Positions 1-12,616 of a stretch of DNA of 64,000 bases are shown one piece after another. Origin of the DNA: Odontesthes bonariensis. Its lineage: Eukaryota > Chordata > Actinopteri > Atheriniformes > Atherinopsidae. How positions within the stretch are numbered: the first letter of the stretch is position 1; each line of letters begins with the position of its first letter. The notes below the pieces were generated by a model. The model saw nothing but the letters and a program-made list of their open reading frames with translations, searched no databases and was not told where the DNA came from. The stretch covers positions 5,833,036-5,897,035 of the forward strand of contig NC_134524.1 in the NCBI RefSeq assembly GCF_027942865.1, given 5' to 3'. A program made the translations under genes and the position numbers.

Positions 1-1058
1 GAGCTTATGCTGCTGAGCTTTCATTACAAGATGCTTCACAGACTGCACCTCAGCAGCAGCTTCATGTCAGCTCTTACCGCTGGGACAGAGTCCACTGGTT
101 CAGCTCAGACAGCTGAATGTCGGTCTGAGCCGTCAGCCTCAGACTCGCCTGCGCTGCCTGTCTGACGGCCATGTAGTTGTGAGGATGAAGGCCACTGAGT
201 CTTTAAGGTGCCTCCCACATGTGTCACTGCAGGATGCAGACGGCATCCACAGGTAAATAAATAATAAAATGAATGCACCATATTAAGCCACTGAACAGAA
301 AAAATTGTCACGTTTCACAGTTTATTGTAGGTCAGATAGCTCTGAACTGAATGTGGTTAATGTGGTAATTGCTGCTCTCGTGCCTCAATATGTGCGAAGA
401 GGAAGTGGAGAGTTGGCCTGATGGTTTGTTTTTGGGCCTTCGAAGCCAAATACTGTGTGTTTAGGTGTTTTAGGAAATGCAGGATCTCTCAAACCGTTAC
501 ACAACTCAGCAGACATGGAGGGAAAGGCTGAAGAGCTGGTTGAATATAGTGAAGGTGTCTGAGACAGAGGGAAGAGGTCAGCAGAGCAGTGTAGAAGCCA
601 GTTGCATGGCAGTGGTGAGGAAGTGTCTGTATTAGTGATGCCACATCTAAAAGTAGAGCATGCAACAGCAAAAACAGCAGAAAGGACTAAATGTTTTCAG
701 CAAACCTCAATGGAATAACTGCATAAACGAACATGTTTCCACACAAAAACTTTCCTTTTCCATATTTACTGCTATGCTTGTTAAATCTTTATCTTTTATA
801 AACCAGGAACAGATCTTTGCACATGAAAGCAGGTAATTTATGTCTGCATTGGACAGGAAATGACTCATCAAACACCTGCTGTCAACTGATGCTGTCTGAG
901 TTCAGTGTGAAAAGGAAGGAAGCAAAGGAGGGCCATGGTTTGCAGAAGTTTGAAAGCTTTTATCCTCACACACGTATCAGTTGTAACTTCTTCAGACGTT
1001 TTGTTCATGTGAAGCAGACGACTTTCTGACCAGCTGTGCAGCAGGGTCGGATGTGAGG
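1..1058. other. 5' flank of the FCRL gene
   Basis: No exon recognised on either strand. The segment just before 1059 presumably contains the FCRL promoter and 5' UTR, but I see no clear TATA element to place a start site. Confidence 0.4.
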
Positions 1059-4000
1059 ATGGGCCACACTTTGCTCTGTGTGCTGGGCTTTTTCTGTAAG
1101 TACATCACTGCCTTTCTGTTGGCAGATCAGAGAAAATGTTTCTAAACAGTGAGAATTACAGTGAGTCTTTGCTTCATTGTGTTTCTGTGAGAGATTGAGG
1201 AGAGCAGACATGATTCTATGAAAAACTGTTGCTTTAGTTTAGAGGAGCAGAATGCAACTTACATGGGGATTGTTTCATTTATGGTTCAGTTTTAGTTTTA
1301 AACGTAATTTCTTTCATATTTTCTATTCCTAATTCCTTTTTGTTCTTCTGTTGTTGGCCTAGAGTGTTTTTCATCCGATTCATTTTAGATTCTCTGTCAG
1401 GTTAACACATCTAACCCAGTTTTAATCTTTATTGTAGTGCTCAGAACACCCATCGATGGATATGCTGAAGGTTAGACTAACTTCCCTCTCTGCTTTGGTC
1501 TCACATCTATATTCAGTATCGTATTTATCTACTAATTATCCTCTCGTTTATCTTTGTACGGATAGATTTGTGGCATTTTTCACTCTGTTAATTTCATTAG
1601 ATTAAAAAATGAATAAATGTGTATGAGTTGCAGAGTCTGTGATCTTTGTGAGGACACACGTGGTGTGGTGGTTAGCACCGTCGCCTCGCAGCAAGAGGGT
1701 TCCTGGTGTGAACCCCAGCTGGGTACTCTGGCTTCCTGCCATCATCCAAAAACATGCATGTTCTAAATTAACCCTGCGAGTGAGCGTGCACGGTTGTTTG
1801 TTTCTGAGCAGCTATAGAAAATGGATGGGTGTTATTTTGACTCTAATGGGATAAATAGGACCTTTTTCTTTGAATAATTGAACAAAAATAAGTTAAATTT
1901 ACAATAAACAGAGCAGTATTGAGTGCAGCTGAAGGTTTTCGGTGTCACCTGTCTGAGCTGCCAAAGTTAGAAATGAAGAATTCTGAATTAGAAATGTTTC
2001 ACTTTAAATGTGTACAAGGCCCTCATATTCAGCTGAAATGACTTATGAGAAATAAACTATAAATCTGTGGAGTTTTCTGAAAGGATGAACAAATTCATCC
2101 AAAGACTGTTCCCTGATTTGGTGTTTTGATGTTACTGATCAGATCAGAGAGCTTTCTGACATGTGATCCAAAGTCTTCACTGGTGTTCAGTTTAGTTCTG
2201 AGCTGATGTCTGTGAAAGGTTTAAGAGATGATTCACATCATGTGTTTTTTCTAACTTACAGAACTTAAAATCAAACCCACTCTAACAGCAGACAGAAACA
2301 TCCCACCAGCAGGGGGCAGTGTGAAACTGACCTGTTCTGTGAAGGATCCTGCAGGCCTCAGATATGACCTCTGGAGACGTACCTCATCTGAAGATCAGAC
2401 CATACAAGTTAATGACATTGATGGAGTTTTCAGTGTCTCAGAGGGAGGAAAATACGTCTGCAGAGGGATTAACAGAGAGACTAACTTAGTCACATCTATG
2501 AGTGACGCCGTCATCATTTACCAAACTGGTGAGTTTAGAAATTTAATTTGGAATAAAACATCATGGAATCTGAGAACAGGAGAAAATCCATTTTGAACAC
2601 ATTATTAAAAACTATCAAATGAATAATTCAATCCCAGGATTTGACCTTATCTACATGAAGAAGAACAAGTTTTAGTTTGGTGTGTAAGAAAAACAAGGTT
2701 CCATCCACAGCCAGTGGATAAAAGGTTAAAGATCATTCAGCTGTGAAACCTTCTTATGATGAACTCTGTTGGAGGGAAAACAGCTTTAATTTAATTCCAC
2801 ATTGTTACATCTGTTCTTGTTTCATTGTGACTTTGAGGTGTGTAAACTGAAGCTCCAGAAACTTTGTAGATGTTGAATAATAAAATCAGCCTGCGGTTAT
2901 GTTAAAATGTCATTTAAAGTACTGGAGTCACACACTTCAAGCTCTAAACACCTGATGAGTTCCCTCATTGTATAAATATCACAGTTGTTTTAATAATTTA
3001 CCATAAAGCAGAGCAACTAAAGCTGAAAACAGTCCTGTGTTTCTGTGTTATTTCTCACCTCTTTTCTGCGTGTCCTAACTGTGTTTTTGGTGTCAACAGT
3101 TTCCATTAAGGCCACAGTGATCCTGCAGCCCAGCTGGGCTCAGATATACAGCGGTGAGACCGTCACTGCCAGATGCGAGATCCAGGGAGGTGGAGGAACT
3201 CAGTGGATGTATGAATGGAGACCAGCCAGGTTAAATATACCTCCAACATCCAGTGAATACAGGATCAGCAGAGTTACTGACAGTGGAGGATACAGCTGCC
3301 GGGGCAGAAGGGACCAGCTTTTTCTAACACAGTGGAGTGATGTCATCACTGTAACTGTATCAGGTAAGTTGGACATCTTTCATCCACGTGAACACTGTGT
3401 ATGTGTGAGATTCATAAAAAAAAGCAAGAAACACTTCTTCCTCTAATAGCATTGCTACCTTCATGGCATTAAAGTGAAACTGTTAAGTTTTTACTTTGAT
3501 GATAAAAGAAGTGAAAAGCAACATTTTAACTGACTGTCTCTTATCCAAATGGAGAGATAATCATAAAAAATGTCCTGTTCATTATTTTATGAGGGACAGA
3601 AAGGGCACTGGAAAGCTTTACCCAAGTAAAAGTGCTTTTACTTCAAACATCAGGATAAATAGATGTTGCTGAAGCAAGACAACACAGAGCTGCAGCTCAT
3701 AAACCAGCATCCAAAGATCTGTAACCAGACAAGAGCTGCACAGCTTATCAAAGCACGCACACAAAAGCCTGTGAGCATCATCAACACAGCTGCTGCTGCT
3801 GCCTCACACAAAGCTGAAATTCAGCATCTGCAGCTGACTTGGACATGATTGTGCAGGTTGGATGCAGAGTTTCTGTAAAGCAGCCGTCTCCACTTCTGAA
3901 GCAGCACAGCTGAAGCTTGATGAAGAAGCCGTCTCCTTTCTCTGACTGGAAGATGAATCAGTTCTTTAAATGCTGTCATTGATTTTCTGCATGTTCAGCA

Positions 4001-7000
4001 TCAGCTTCAGCTGAATGTGAGCCTGATTCAGATTCAGTCATGTCTGCATTTAGCTTTTCTTTTCCTTTACAGACAGAAATATAATCGGCTTTGTTGCAGC
4101 AACAATAGTTATCATCATCTGTTTCTTCCCTCTCTGAGTTTGTTCTGTTTAAGGAAGATAACAGGAAACATTTCTCCACCCAACACTGATCCAGCTGCAG
4201 CCAGGAAGCTCAGTGATGAACTGATTTGTTCCAGAGAAGAGGAGACAGCTCACAGTGAACTGTAACATCTGATGGACATGAACTGAGAGGACGAAATCAT
4301 TTAAATTTACAGTTGTGTTCAACTTCTTTTTCTTTCAGTTAGTGAAGAATAAATGAGAAATAATTTGTGGTTTCGTAGTGAGAAGGTTTGATATTTTTAT
4401 CATTTCTATTGGATGGATGTGGTTAAATGAGTCTGTGAATGTTTAAAATGTGAATATTGTAACAAAGTGAATCAGGTGAATCACTTGTTCTCTCTTTCCT
4501 CTGAACTCAACAGCAAGTAAACCCAGAGCCACACTGACAGCAGAGATAACAACCATACCAGCAGGGGGCAGTGTGACACTGACCTGCTCTGTGGACCGCT
4601 CTGATGGATGGAGGTTTGACTGGTTCAGAGGTGGGTCAGCCTATTCTGCAGCTCAGCCCGGAACAAACAATGAAGTCATCACAGTGTCACAGGGAGGTCT
4701 GTACCACTGCAGAGGAGGAAGAGGAGGAGGAGGAAGAGAACCAGGTTTCTACTCAGAAGTCAGCAGTGATGTCACCATTGAGGAAACTCGTGAGTTTATT
4801 CATTTGTTCTGAAATAAAAGAAGTTTTCATCTGTTTCTCAGTCATATAGAAAAGAGCATTTTGGTCCCAACAACAAAAAGAACATGAATGAAACAATGAT
4901 TATATGACAGTAACTCCTACTGATACCTCTGATGTTTGAGACTCTTCATGTTTTGTTCAGATTCAACTCAAGAGTGGCAGAATCTTCTTCTCTCATTTAT
5001 TACATCTGGATTTCCTTAATCTCTTCTTGTTCATCAGTTTTAGAATTGAAACACTTCAACACTTGAACTTTCTGCTCTTTGTGCTGCTGTTAAACATCAT
5101 GAAAAAGCACTGAACAGGATGGAGATAAAAACTGTAGAAATAACTGATCAGTAAGTCAATAAATACTGAGAAATGTTGCTCCAAAAAGCAAACAAACTAC
5201 AGTTATTTAAATGTTTATGAAGATTTATAATAAATACATAGATGAACAGTGTCAAATAACAGGAAATAGAATCAAAGCACGTATTGTGAGGGTCTGTTGG
5301 GAACGGCTGGCGGAATCCCCTGTAAGGAGGAGTTTCAACTCCCACCTCCAGCAGAGCTTCAGCCATGTCCCGGGGGAGGTGGGGGACATTGAGCCCGAAT
5401 GGGCCATGTTCCGTGCCTCCATTGTTGAGGCGGCCGACCGGAGCTGTGGCCGTAAGGTGGTCGGTGCCTGTCGTGGCGGCAACCCCCAAACCCGCTGGTG
5501 TACCCCAGTGGTGAGGGAAGCCGTCAAGCTGAAGAAGGAGTCCTATCGGGTGTTTTTGGCCAGTGGGACTCTGGAAGCAGCTGATGGGTACCGACAGGCC
5601 AAGCGGAACGCAGCCTCGGCGGTTGCTGAGGCAAAAACTCGGGCTTGGGAGGAGTTCGGGGAGGCCATGGAGAACGACTTCCGGACGGCCTCGAAGAGAT
5701 TCTGGTCCACCATCCGGCGGCACACGGGGGGAAGTGGTGCATCGTCAACACCGTGTATGGTGAGGACGGGGCTCTGCTGACCTCAACTGGGGACGTCGTG
5801 AGTCGGTGGGGGAAATACTTCGAGGGCCTTCTCAATCCAACCGACACGCCTTCCGATGAGGAAGCAGAGTTGGGGAGCTCGGACGTGGGGCCTCCCATAT
5901 CTGGGGCTGAGGTTGCCGAGGTGGTCAAAAAACTCCTCGGTGGAAAGGCCCCGGGGGTGGATGAGGTCCGTCCTGAGTTCCTCAAGGCTCTGGATGTTGT
6001 GGGGCTGTCTTGGTTGACACGCCTCTGCAGCATCGCGTGGACATCGGGGGCAGTGCCTCTGGACTGGCAGATTGGGGTGGTGGTCCCCCTCTTTAAAAAG
6101 GGGGACCGGAGGGTGTGTTCCAACTATAGGGGGATCACACTCCTCAGCCTCCCTGGCAAGGTCTATTCGGGGGTACTGGAGAGGAGGATCCGCCGGATAG
6201 TCGAATCTCGGATTCAGGAGGTGCAGTGTGGTTTTCTTCCTGGCCGTGGAACAGTGGACCAGCTCTATACCCTCCGCAGGATCCTGGAGGGTGCATGGGA
6301 GTTCGCCCAACCGGTCTACATGTGTTTTGTGGACTTGGAGAAGGCGTTTGACCGTGTCCCTCGGGGACTCTTGTGGGGGGTGCTCCGGGAGTATGGAGTG
6401 CCGGACTCCTTGATATGGGCTGTTCGGTCTCTGTATGACCGGTGTCAGAGTTTGGTCCGCATTGCCGGCAGTAAGTCGGACATGTTTCCTGTGAGGGTTG
6501 GACTCCGTCAGGGCTGCCCTTTGTCACCGATTCTGTTCATAATTTTTATGGACAGAATTTCTAGGCGCAGCCAGGACGTTGACGGGGTCCGGTTTTGCGA
6601 CCTCAGAATCGGGTCTCTGTTTTTTGCAGACGATGTGGTTCTGTTGGCGTCGTCGGGCCGAGACCTTTAGCTCTCACTGGGGCGGTTCGCGGCCGAGTGT
6701 GAAGCGGCTGGGATGAGAATCAGCACCTCCAAATCTGAGACCATGGTCCTCGGCCGGAAAAGGGTGGAATGCCCTCTCCGGGTCGGGAATGAGATCCTTC
6801 CCCAAGTGGAGGAGTTCAAGTATCTCGGGGTCTTGTTCACGAGTGAGGGACGAATGGAGCAGGAGATTGACAGACGGATCGGTGCGGCGTCTGCAGTGAT
6901 GCGGGCTCTGCACGGGCCCGTCGTGGTGAAGAAGGAGCTGAGCCAGAAGGCGAAGCTCTCGATTTACCGGTCATTCTATGTTCCTACCCTCACCTATGGT

Positions 7001-10000
7001 CACGAGCTGTGGGTAGTGACCGAAAGAACGAGATCGCGAATACAAGCGGCCGAAATGAGTTTCCTCCGCAGGGTGTCTGGGCTCTCCCTTAGAGATAGGG
7101 TGAGAAGCTCGGTCATCCGGGAGGGGCTCGGAGTAGAACCGCTGCTCCTATGCATCGAGAGGAGTCAGATGAGGTGGCTCGGGCATCTGGTTACCAGCTC
7201 CTGGACGCCTCCCTGGTGAGGTGTTCCGGGCCTGTCCCACTGGGAGGAGGTCCCGAGGAAGACCCAGGACACGTTGGAGAGACTATGTCTCTCGGCTGGC
7301 CTGGGAACGCCTCGGGGTCCCCCCAGAAGAGCTGGAGGAAGTGGCCGGGGACAGGGACGTCTGGTCTTCTCTGCTTAGGCTGCTGCCCCCGCGACCCGAT
7401 CCCCGGAAAAGCGGAAGATGATGGATGGAGAATCAAAGCATATTTCTGTTGGTTTTCTGTGTGTGTTGGTCTTCTAACTGAATATTTTTATGTGAGCAGT
7501 TTCCATTAAGGCCACAGTGATCCTGCAGCCTAGCTGGGCTCAGATATACAGCGGTGAGACCGTCACTGCCAGATGTGAGATCCAGGGAGGTGGAGGAACT
7601 CAATGGATGTATGAATGGAGACGAAACGGGTTAAATATACCTCCAACATCCAGTGAATACAGGATCAGGAGAGTTATTGACAGTGGAGGATACAGCTGCC
7701 GGGGCAGAAAGGACAAGTTTAACTCAACACAGTGGAGTAATGTCATCACTGTAAATGTATCAGGTAAGTTAAAAATGTTAAAGTTACAGCTTTTTTAATC
7801 AAGGGTTGCAGACTTCTTTTCTATCTGTTCTGTCTCTCTCCATCAGATAAACCCCGGCCTGTCCTCACTGTGTCTCCATCATGGCTGAGTCCTGGAGCCT
7901 CAGTAACTCTGAGCTGTCAGGTTGAACATCCGTCTGCAGGATGGAGGTTCTACTGGTATAAAGCTGTTCCTGATCCGTCTGAAAGGTCTTACAGCTATGA
8001 GCTGCTGCCTGATAGCAACAACGGGACTGAACATGGTTCCTACATCATTCATGGACAGACACACACAGCAGGATATGTGTGTAGAGCTGGGAGAGGAGAC
8101 CCAGTGTATTACACTGATTACAGTCTCCCAGAGATTGTCTGGTCTGCAGGTCAGTTTGTTTCTGAAAGTGATGCTTTCACTTTAATTCAGCTATTCTTTT
8201 ATCAGAGACCTACACGATGTTTAAAACCAACACTCGTGTTGATGATAGCTACATTCATTTTCCACCAATGGAAGAACAGCAGAAATTAATAAGAAGAAAA
8301 CACTGATCAGGTGAAGCAGTGAAATACTGGAAATTCAAACGTTCACTTGTATGTCTGAAAGACGATCAGATTGAGTTTATCATTTAAAACACACTGAAGG
8401 TTTTTAAGGTGGAAATCACAGTTTGATCAGCTTGTGCAGGTCAGTTTGTTTCTGTCCTCTCAGTGAGCAGAAGGGATGCTTTCACTGTGAATAAATCACT
8501 TACTGTATCGGTTGCACTAACAGACAGTTAAAACACACTTTGTGTTGTGGTCAGGCAGATCAGCTTGTTGAAATGTGTGCGCTGATGTTCAGATGAAGAA
8601 CAAAATAAACCAAATGAATATCTGTAATGAAGCATTGGTTATGTTTCTCTCTGCTTTGGTGAAATCTCATCACATGTTTTTCAGATCTTCATCCAGCAGC
8701 GTCTCTCACAGTGAGTCCTGACAGAGTTCAACACTTCAGAGGTGATCCTGTGTCACTGAACTGTGAAGGAAAATCTGCTGAGTGGAGAGTGAGGAGGATT
8801 ACAGAAGCAGGAGACCTGTCACACTGCTCTGAGTCATTATGGGGGACAATGACTGGATCCTCATGTAACATAAAGAGTCTCTGGTCTGGTAATAATGTGT
8901 TCTGGTGTGAGTCTGGATCAGGAGAGTTCAGCAACGCAGTCAACATAACTGTGCAGAGTACGTTATGATAAATGTTCTTTTTCTTTCACTTTGTCTTGTA
9001 TTTAAGCATCACATCATTAACTGTACCTGAACATGTCATATCCATACAACATGAACTTTCTCGGTGAGCAGTTGTCTCTTGATCCTGCTGCGTAGTTGCT
9101 CTTAAGGTTCACTGGAAAGCACTTTGGTTTGCTGTTGTCTTACTTTACAGGAGAGCTTGAAGTTTTAATGTCACCTTTCACGATTCAGAACAACTACTGT
9201 GTGATTTATGACACTGTAGACAGTGTTATATCTGGTATATAAGCTGGTAACACACATACGGTTTGTAAATGCAGGAGATCAAATTTCAGCCAATTTAACT
9301 GTGTGAGTCAGCTTTGTCTAAATGTCTGCACCAGCTGATCTCTGACAGAAACCTAATGTCCTCTGACTGTGTTACAGAGAATAATTCTGGAGTTATCCTG
9401 GTGAGCCCCGTCCATCCTGTAACTGAGGGAGGTTCTGTCAGTCTGAGCTGCAGACGCAGAGGACAAAATACACTTTCCAATGTGTTTTTCTATCACAATG
9501 ACACACTTCTTCAAAGTGACAGCAGAGGGGAGCTGAACATCTCTGCAGTGTCACAGTCAGATGAAGGTTTCTACAAGTGTGAACACTCAGGGAACGTTTC
9601 ATCACAGAGCTGGATCTCAGTTAAAGGTGAGTAGAGTTCAATTATTTGATGCCTTTAAAACTATTTTCTGTTTGAGAATAACAAGCTAATCGTTACATTT
9701 CTGCTTTTGATTAAATCTTGAAGTCCATTTTCCAGGAATAATTGTCTGAAAAGCTTTATAGAAAAAAGTTTAGTTAATTTTTTAACTTTTTTTTTTTTAT
9801 TGAAGCTGTATCCAGACCTGAAGGCTCTTCGTTTCCTGTGCTGATGGTCGTTAGACCAATTATTGGACTCATATTCATCGTTCTCCTGCTCCTGCTGTGT
9901 CGCTGCAGACGATCCAAAGGTGAGAGCTTTTTCTTCTGGTATCAGATGTTTCATTCTTTCATTACTGAAGGACATCGATGCCTCATGAGGACATAAACTG

Positions 10001-10786
10001 GAACAGCAGTAACACAACGTACAACACAAAACCAGCTTTTTATTCTTTGTGAAAAAGGTTCTGCTACAGAGCAGACGGTCAACCAGGATGAGACCCAGCA
10101 GCAGGTTTACTCCTCTCTCCTCCATGGTCAGTCTTTCAGCTTCCTCTGAAACTCAGTTTCTAATCACACGATGACAGAATATCTTCATCCATAACATCCA
10201 GTTCTCCAGGATGACTTATTCTCTCTGCTGCAGCTTTAACACCGTCGAGTTAAATCAAACCAGGACATTAACACGCGATAAAGAAAGAAATGCTCTGAAG
10301 AAATCTTTAAGTTTAAATCAGTTTCACACACATGAGGCGACTCGTTTAACTGTGTTGTGACTTTTTCTGACCTGCAGGAGATCTTTGTGTCTATGAAACA
10401 GTCAGAGGAGGTGAAGCCTCTGCAGATGGTACAGTTTAAACTTTGACTATAACACTCAGCTGCTGGAAGTTTCACTTCTAAAATAATTGTGATCAAAGTT
10501 AAAGTCAATGATGACGTTATTGTTTCAGGTGAGCAGGAAGGTGATTACGATAATGTTTCATCTGTGATCAGCCCAACGATCAGAGCGGGAGGAGTGAGTA
10601 CACAATCTATGAAAAGTGATCATTCTCATCAATAACCTGCACAGATAAAACAGAGGGCGTGCGCTTCTCCATATTTCCACATGTGCATGTTAACAGGAGA
10701 ACATGATGGTCAGGAGGATAGAAGAGGACGGCTCTGACTACTATAATGTGAATCCAGATTCAACCGCAGCTATGAAACCTCAGTGA
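1059..10786 (+). CDS. Fc receptor-like (FCRL-type) receptor, seven Ig domains, tyrosine-motif tail
   Basis: Predicted type I leukocyte receptor with inhibitory-type signalling. Coding exons that join in phase: 1059-1095, 1438-1470 (a mini signal-peptide exon, typical of Fc receptors), 2262-2528 (D1), 3100-3363 (D2), 4514-4789 (D1'), 7500-7763 (D2'), 7847-8149 (D3), 8685-8957 (D4), 9378-9626 (D5), 9806-9919 (TM), 10058-10126, 10378-10428, 10529-10593, 10697-10786. They total 2355 nt, that is 784 residues plus TGA. All Ig exons are phase 1-1. Each Ig exon shows the B-strand Cys and a Tyr-x-Cys type F strand (e.g. GGKYVCRG, GGYSCRG, FYKCEHSG). The TM segment follows VLMVVRPIIG and is followed by basic RCRRS. 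Tail tyrosines: VYSSLL, CVYETV, GDYDNV and SDYYNV; the last fits the ITIM consensus (S-x-Y-x-x-V). The start of exon 11 is ambiguous (10058, or 12 nt later). A polyA signal AATAAA lies at 11067. Family assignment rests on domain order, the mini exon and tail style; the exact orthologue is not claimed. Confidence 0.85.
1655..1835 (+). repeat. Dispersed fish repeat, SINE-like, copy 1
   Basis: Head reads GTGGTTAGCACCGTCGCCTC and the tail ends in AGCTATAGAAAATGGATGGG. The same head/tail pair recurs near 27085, 49580 and 54375. The head is vaguely tRNA-like (GGTGTGAACCCC resembles a degenerate B box). It sits in the intron before FCRL domain D1. Class is uncertain. Confidence 0.55.
4073..4137 (+). 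CDS. Alternative or relic transmembrane/stop exon inside the FCRL gene
   Basis: After a good pyrimidine tract and acceptor at 4071-4072, a phase-1-compatible exon encodes a hydrophobic segment (IIGFVAATIVIIICFFPL) that ends at TGA 4135-4137. A polyA signal AATAAA lies at 4348-4353. Spliced after the D2 exon (ending 3363), it would give a 221-residue protein with signal peptide, two Ig domains and a membrane anchor with almost no tail. It may be an alternative 3' end of the FCRL gene, or the end of a former separate two-domain gene fused to the following copy. No transcript evidence is available from sequence alone. Confidence 0.5.
5268..5279 (+). repeat. Target-site duplication, left, of the LINE at 5280-7428
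   Basis: AGAATCAAAGCA occurs here and again at 7429-7440, exactly bracketing the element. It marks the original intron sequence. Confidence 0.9.
5280..7428 (+). mobile_element. 5'-truncated LINE (reverse transcriptase ORF) in an FCRL intron
   Basis: Non-LTR retrotransposon in the same sense as the host gene. Reverse transcriptase motifs run from about 5645: YRGITLLSLPGKVY, CGFLPGRGTVDQLY, FVDLEKAFDRVPRG, GLRQGCPLSPILF and FFADDVVLLAS. The reading frame is interrupted by a frameshift near 5700-5760, a stop (TAG) at 6668-6670 and a stop near 7217, so it is not functional. The C-terminal part includes RWLGHL and ends near 7416 before an ATGG-rich 3' end. It is flanked by a perfect 12-bp target duplication, AGAATCAAAGCA, at 5268-5279 and 7429-7440. 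No endonuclease domain is seen, so the 5' end is lost. The clade was not settled by eye. Confidence 0.9.
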
Positions 10787-10889
10787 GAACTATTTATCTG
10801 CTGTTAAATACGCTGGGGGACCCACCATCACCCAAAAAACTGTGTTTGTGTCACCTTCATCATTTCCACCTATAACCACATTATCAGAC

Positions 10890-11060
10890 GCTTTAAATTC
10901 AATTTAAATGATTTTATTTGTTTCTCTTTATATTCTTTTATGTATTTTAATACTTCTTCCACTTCCTGCTGCAATGCTTTTATTTTATGTAAAGCACTTT
11001 GAATTGTTTGTACATGAAATGTGCTATATAAGTAAATTTGATTTGATTTGATTTGACACT
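10890..11060 (+). repeat. L2-like LINE 3' tail fragment
   Basis: Matches the end of the decayed LINE at 13600-14675: AAGCACTTTGAATTGTTTG followed by a (ATTTG)n tail near 11035-11056. Only the 3' end is present. It lies in the likely 3' UTR or flank of the FCRL gene, just before the AATAAA at 11067. Confidence 0.7.
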
Positions 11061-11072
11061 GGGTACAATAAA

Positions 11073-12161
11073 GGATATTTTGATGGGAACTAAAGAAGCA
11101 TTTAGTTGATGCTCTCCTTCGAAGAAAACGCTCAGGACGTTTCATTTGTTTAAATCTTTTTAAATTATAGTTATATTGTACATCTGTTTCCTTCAGAAAA
11201 TTCTCTGTTTTATGTGCACTTAGATTCAATTAATATGAGCTAAAAATGTGCATTTGTTTGAAGTCCTCGTTTTTTTTCACGACATTAATATAAATAATTT
11301 CCCAGATTAGACTTTGTGAAGCAATTTCAATATCAGAAATGAGTTTGATCCCACAAATGTTTGCTGATGAGTCAGGATGTCAGATAGACCCTGACACATA
11401 ACTGTGTCTGTTTTCCAGCTGTTTGTTGTGATTTAGTGTCAGGTCCATGAGAGGAAATCATCAGCCGAAGAAGAGCAGCACAGATGATGAACTGCACTCG
11501 TGCTTTGGCAGCAGAGCTCCTTAAATTCAGCCGCCACTTCATCAGGTGCATCTGTTAAATCTGACCACATACGCAGAGACCTGTTCCTTTAACTCTTATG
11601 TTTAAGTTAAATTAGAATTAATAGTATTGAGATGACATTATATCTTTGTGTTAATGAATGTGTGTCTTTTGTGATTATTTAGCTTCTTCGGTCAGACTGT
11701 GATTGGATCACATTTTTCAGACCTGGCAGTGTCGGAGTCTTTAGAAAGTTCATTGGTTTAATTGTCCTATTTTTTTAATGGCTGCACCTGTAAATGTGTT
11801 TCTTGTTCTTTAATCTCCCACCTTGATGTGAACTTTTTTTCACTTCTTTTGGAAGAAAATAAAGCTCTTATTTCTTTGAACTGTGGTCAGTCTCTATTTT
11901 ATCTTGCAGGACACAAGCTGGGTTGTAACAGTGACATATTAGACATTCTGAAATCCATACTGAGCTGCCAGAGTGTCTGCATGCATGGTGCTGGGTGTCA
12001 TTTCAAAACTCATCCAGATATAGTTTGGATCTGTTGTTTAACGTGCCACAATGCTGCTTTAAGTCACTCAGGTAGTCAGAGCAGTACACAACTGTGCAAT
12101 CAGCTTATTTATTCAACTGTATGACCGCAAAAAACTGGAGGAGTTATATTCTGAAGTTTTA
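11073..12161. other. Intergenic, nothing recognised
   Basis: No exon, RNA gene or element recognised on either strand. An AATAAA near 11860 has no clear partner gene. Confidence 0.4.
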
Positions 12162-12169
12162 CCTATAAG

Positions 12170-12608
12170 TAGGGATACACCGATATTTGGATCGGATATC
12201 GGTACCGATATCGAAGAAAATTTCAGATCGGGTATCAGGGACGATGGGCTGATCCATATCGGCTGATTTAATTATTTTTCCCCCCTTGTCCTGTCCAGCA
12301 TTGGCATTCATCGACTACTACTACTTTTTTGTTTGTTTGTTTTTACTAGAGAAGCTATTGTTTTGTTCAGATGCTTTTGTAAAGGATGTTTAATTCCCAT
12401 CTGCACTAAACTATATAAAGAGCTGATTGCTATTTATTTTGAAAGTCCACCAACCAAACTAGTGAAGCTGTTGTTTTTTACTCAATTTCAGCTCCTTTCT
12501 CATTTAGTATTTTGTTTTGCATTGGATTTTGAATCCCTAATTGCCCCGACTGAACCAGTTACACTTGTTATATTTTTATGGTTAAGATTGCGGATCGGTG
12601 CATCCCTA
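12170..12608. mobile_element. hAT-type MITE with exact 8-bp target duplication
   Basis: Terminal inverted repeats TAGGGATACACCGAT (left) and TAGGGATGCACCGAT (right, reverse complement). The perfect 8-bp duplication CCTATAAG lies at 12162-12169 and 12609-12616, as expected for hAT elements. At 439 bp with no transposase it is non-autonomous. Confidence 0.85.
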
Positions 12609-12616
12609 CCTATAAG

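Noticed and set aside
5211-5780. Plus-strand 189-codon frame as a host gene
   Set aside because: It is the N-terminal part of the LINE ORF2, mostly within the target duplications.
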